Part shown: piece after piece, positions 63,845 to 64,000 of the stretch | Layout: each line of letters begins with the position of its first letter | Numbering within the stretch: position 1 is the stretch's first letter | NCBI GenBank assembly: GCA_034433795.1 | Contig: DAOUAE010000034.1 | Location: 12,907 to 76,906, forward strand | Source: DAOUAE01 sp034433795 | GTDB taxonomy: Bacteria; Chloroflexota; UBA6077; FW602-bin22; DAOUAE01 | DNA: 64,000 nt | Reading direction: 5' to 3' | Made by a program: the position numbers and the translations under genes | Notes under the pieces: model-generated | The model's database searches: none | Seen by the model: the letters and a program-made list of their open reading frames with translations, nothing else | What the model was told of the DNA's origin: nothing

Positions 63845-64000
63845 TCAGGAGACGGTGACCAGATCCTCGGCCTCCAGGCGGAGTTCGCCGTTGTCGAGGC
63901 GGACGAGGATGGTCTGACCGGGCTTGAAGCGGCCAGCCAGCAGCCCCTCGGCCAGCGGGTCCTCCACCAGCGTCTGAATCGTCCGCCGCAGCGGCCGGGC
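63845..64000 (-). CDS. ATP-dependent Clp protease ATP-binding subunit (ClpC-like), C-terminal fragment
   Basis: The last 51 codons of a gene that continues beyond the window. The visible protein has ARPLRRTIQTLVEDPLAEGL followed by LLAGRFKPGQTILVRL, the conserved end of the second AAA module and D2 small domain of ClpB/ClpC. The short acidic C-terminus (RLEAEDLVTVS) and position before radA favour ClpC over ClpB. Confidence 0.8.
   Translation of the reverse strand, partial: ARPLRRTIQTLVEDPLAEGLLAGRFKPGQTILVRLDNGELRLEAEDLVTVS

Overview
The window is GC-rich, gene-dense bacterial chromosome. Most intergenic gaps are short, and I found no insertion sequence, prophage, CRISPR array or tRNA gene. 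The gene content points to Chloroflexota, probably a thermophile near Thermomicrobia: OpcA beside zwf/gnd, an SCO1664-type kinase-like protein, DUF2905 beside queA, a zinc-ribbon protein, a bacterial aRF1-like (baeRF/Vms1-type) protein, a BCAM0308-type protein, multi-BON proteins and a very GC-rich rRNA operon. The taxonomic placement is inference from family distribution and rRNA signatures recalled by eye. No database was searched.

Layout. 1-5117: partial membrane protein and a zinc alcohol dehydrogenase, then the rpsO-pnp pair, all on the minus strand. 5304-8106: ftsH and a divergent sigma-70-like factor. 8247-13188: 2-hydroxyacid dehydrogenase, DoxX, the aRF1-like protein and malate synthase. 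13195-15392: enoyl-CoA hydratase, DUF2905 and queA operon. 15586-17193: arsenic locus arsR-arsM with a 38-bp perfect palindrome between the genes. 17372-21116: KGG-repeat stress protein, FAH-family enzyme, and a divergent sugar-ABC ATPase with galactonate dehydratase. 21120-25140: SCO1664-like kinase, MMPL exporter and CrtC-like lipoprotein, translationally coupled. 25389-39093: UbiA-type prenyltransferase and hydrolase, then carbohydrate and sugar-acid genes: two aldolases, aldo/keto reductase, E1 alpha/beta dehydrogenase, alcohol dehydrogenase, xylulokinase, TIM-barrel sugar isomerase and an unknown glycosidase-like protein. 39365-46495: zinc ribbon, BON protein, orphan histidine kinase and the oxidative pentose phosphate cluster zwf-opcA-gnd. 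46520-53147: CoA-binding protein, kinase-like/glycosyltransferase pair, MFS transporter and a large secreted clan GH-A glycosidase. 53151-55404: BON-BON-BCAM0308 operon. 55708-60274: 16S and 23S rRNA with no tRNA or 5S. 60375-64000: Asp-box protein, tsaD, radA and the 3' end of a clp ATPase.

The most striking observation is the rRNA operon. Both genes are full length and clearly homologous to normal rRNAs, yet many positions I know as nearly universal are changed. These include the 16S decoding-site strand, 530 loop, 910 region and 3' tail, and the 23S H69 loop, the 2452 position of the peptidyl-transferase centre and the GTPase-associated region. Several changes look compensated by their pairing partners, which argues against random decay. 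Standard 16S survey primers would mismatch at several sites. Secondary points are the arsR/arsM palindrome, a shared 11-bp-periodic direct repeat upstream of doxX and a BON gene, divergent promoters with overlapping -35 boxes, two probable leaderless genes, and an uncharacterised sugar-acid operon.
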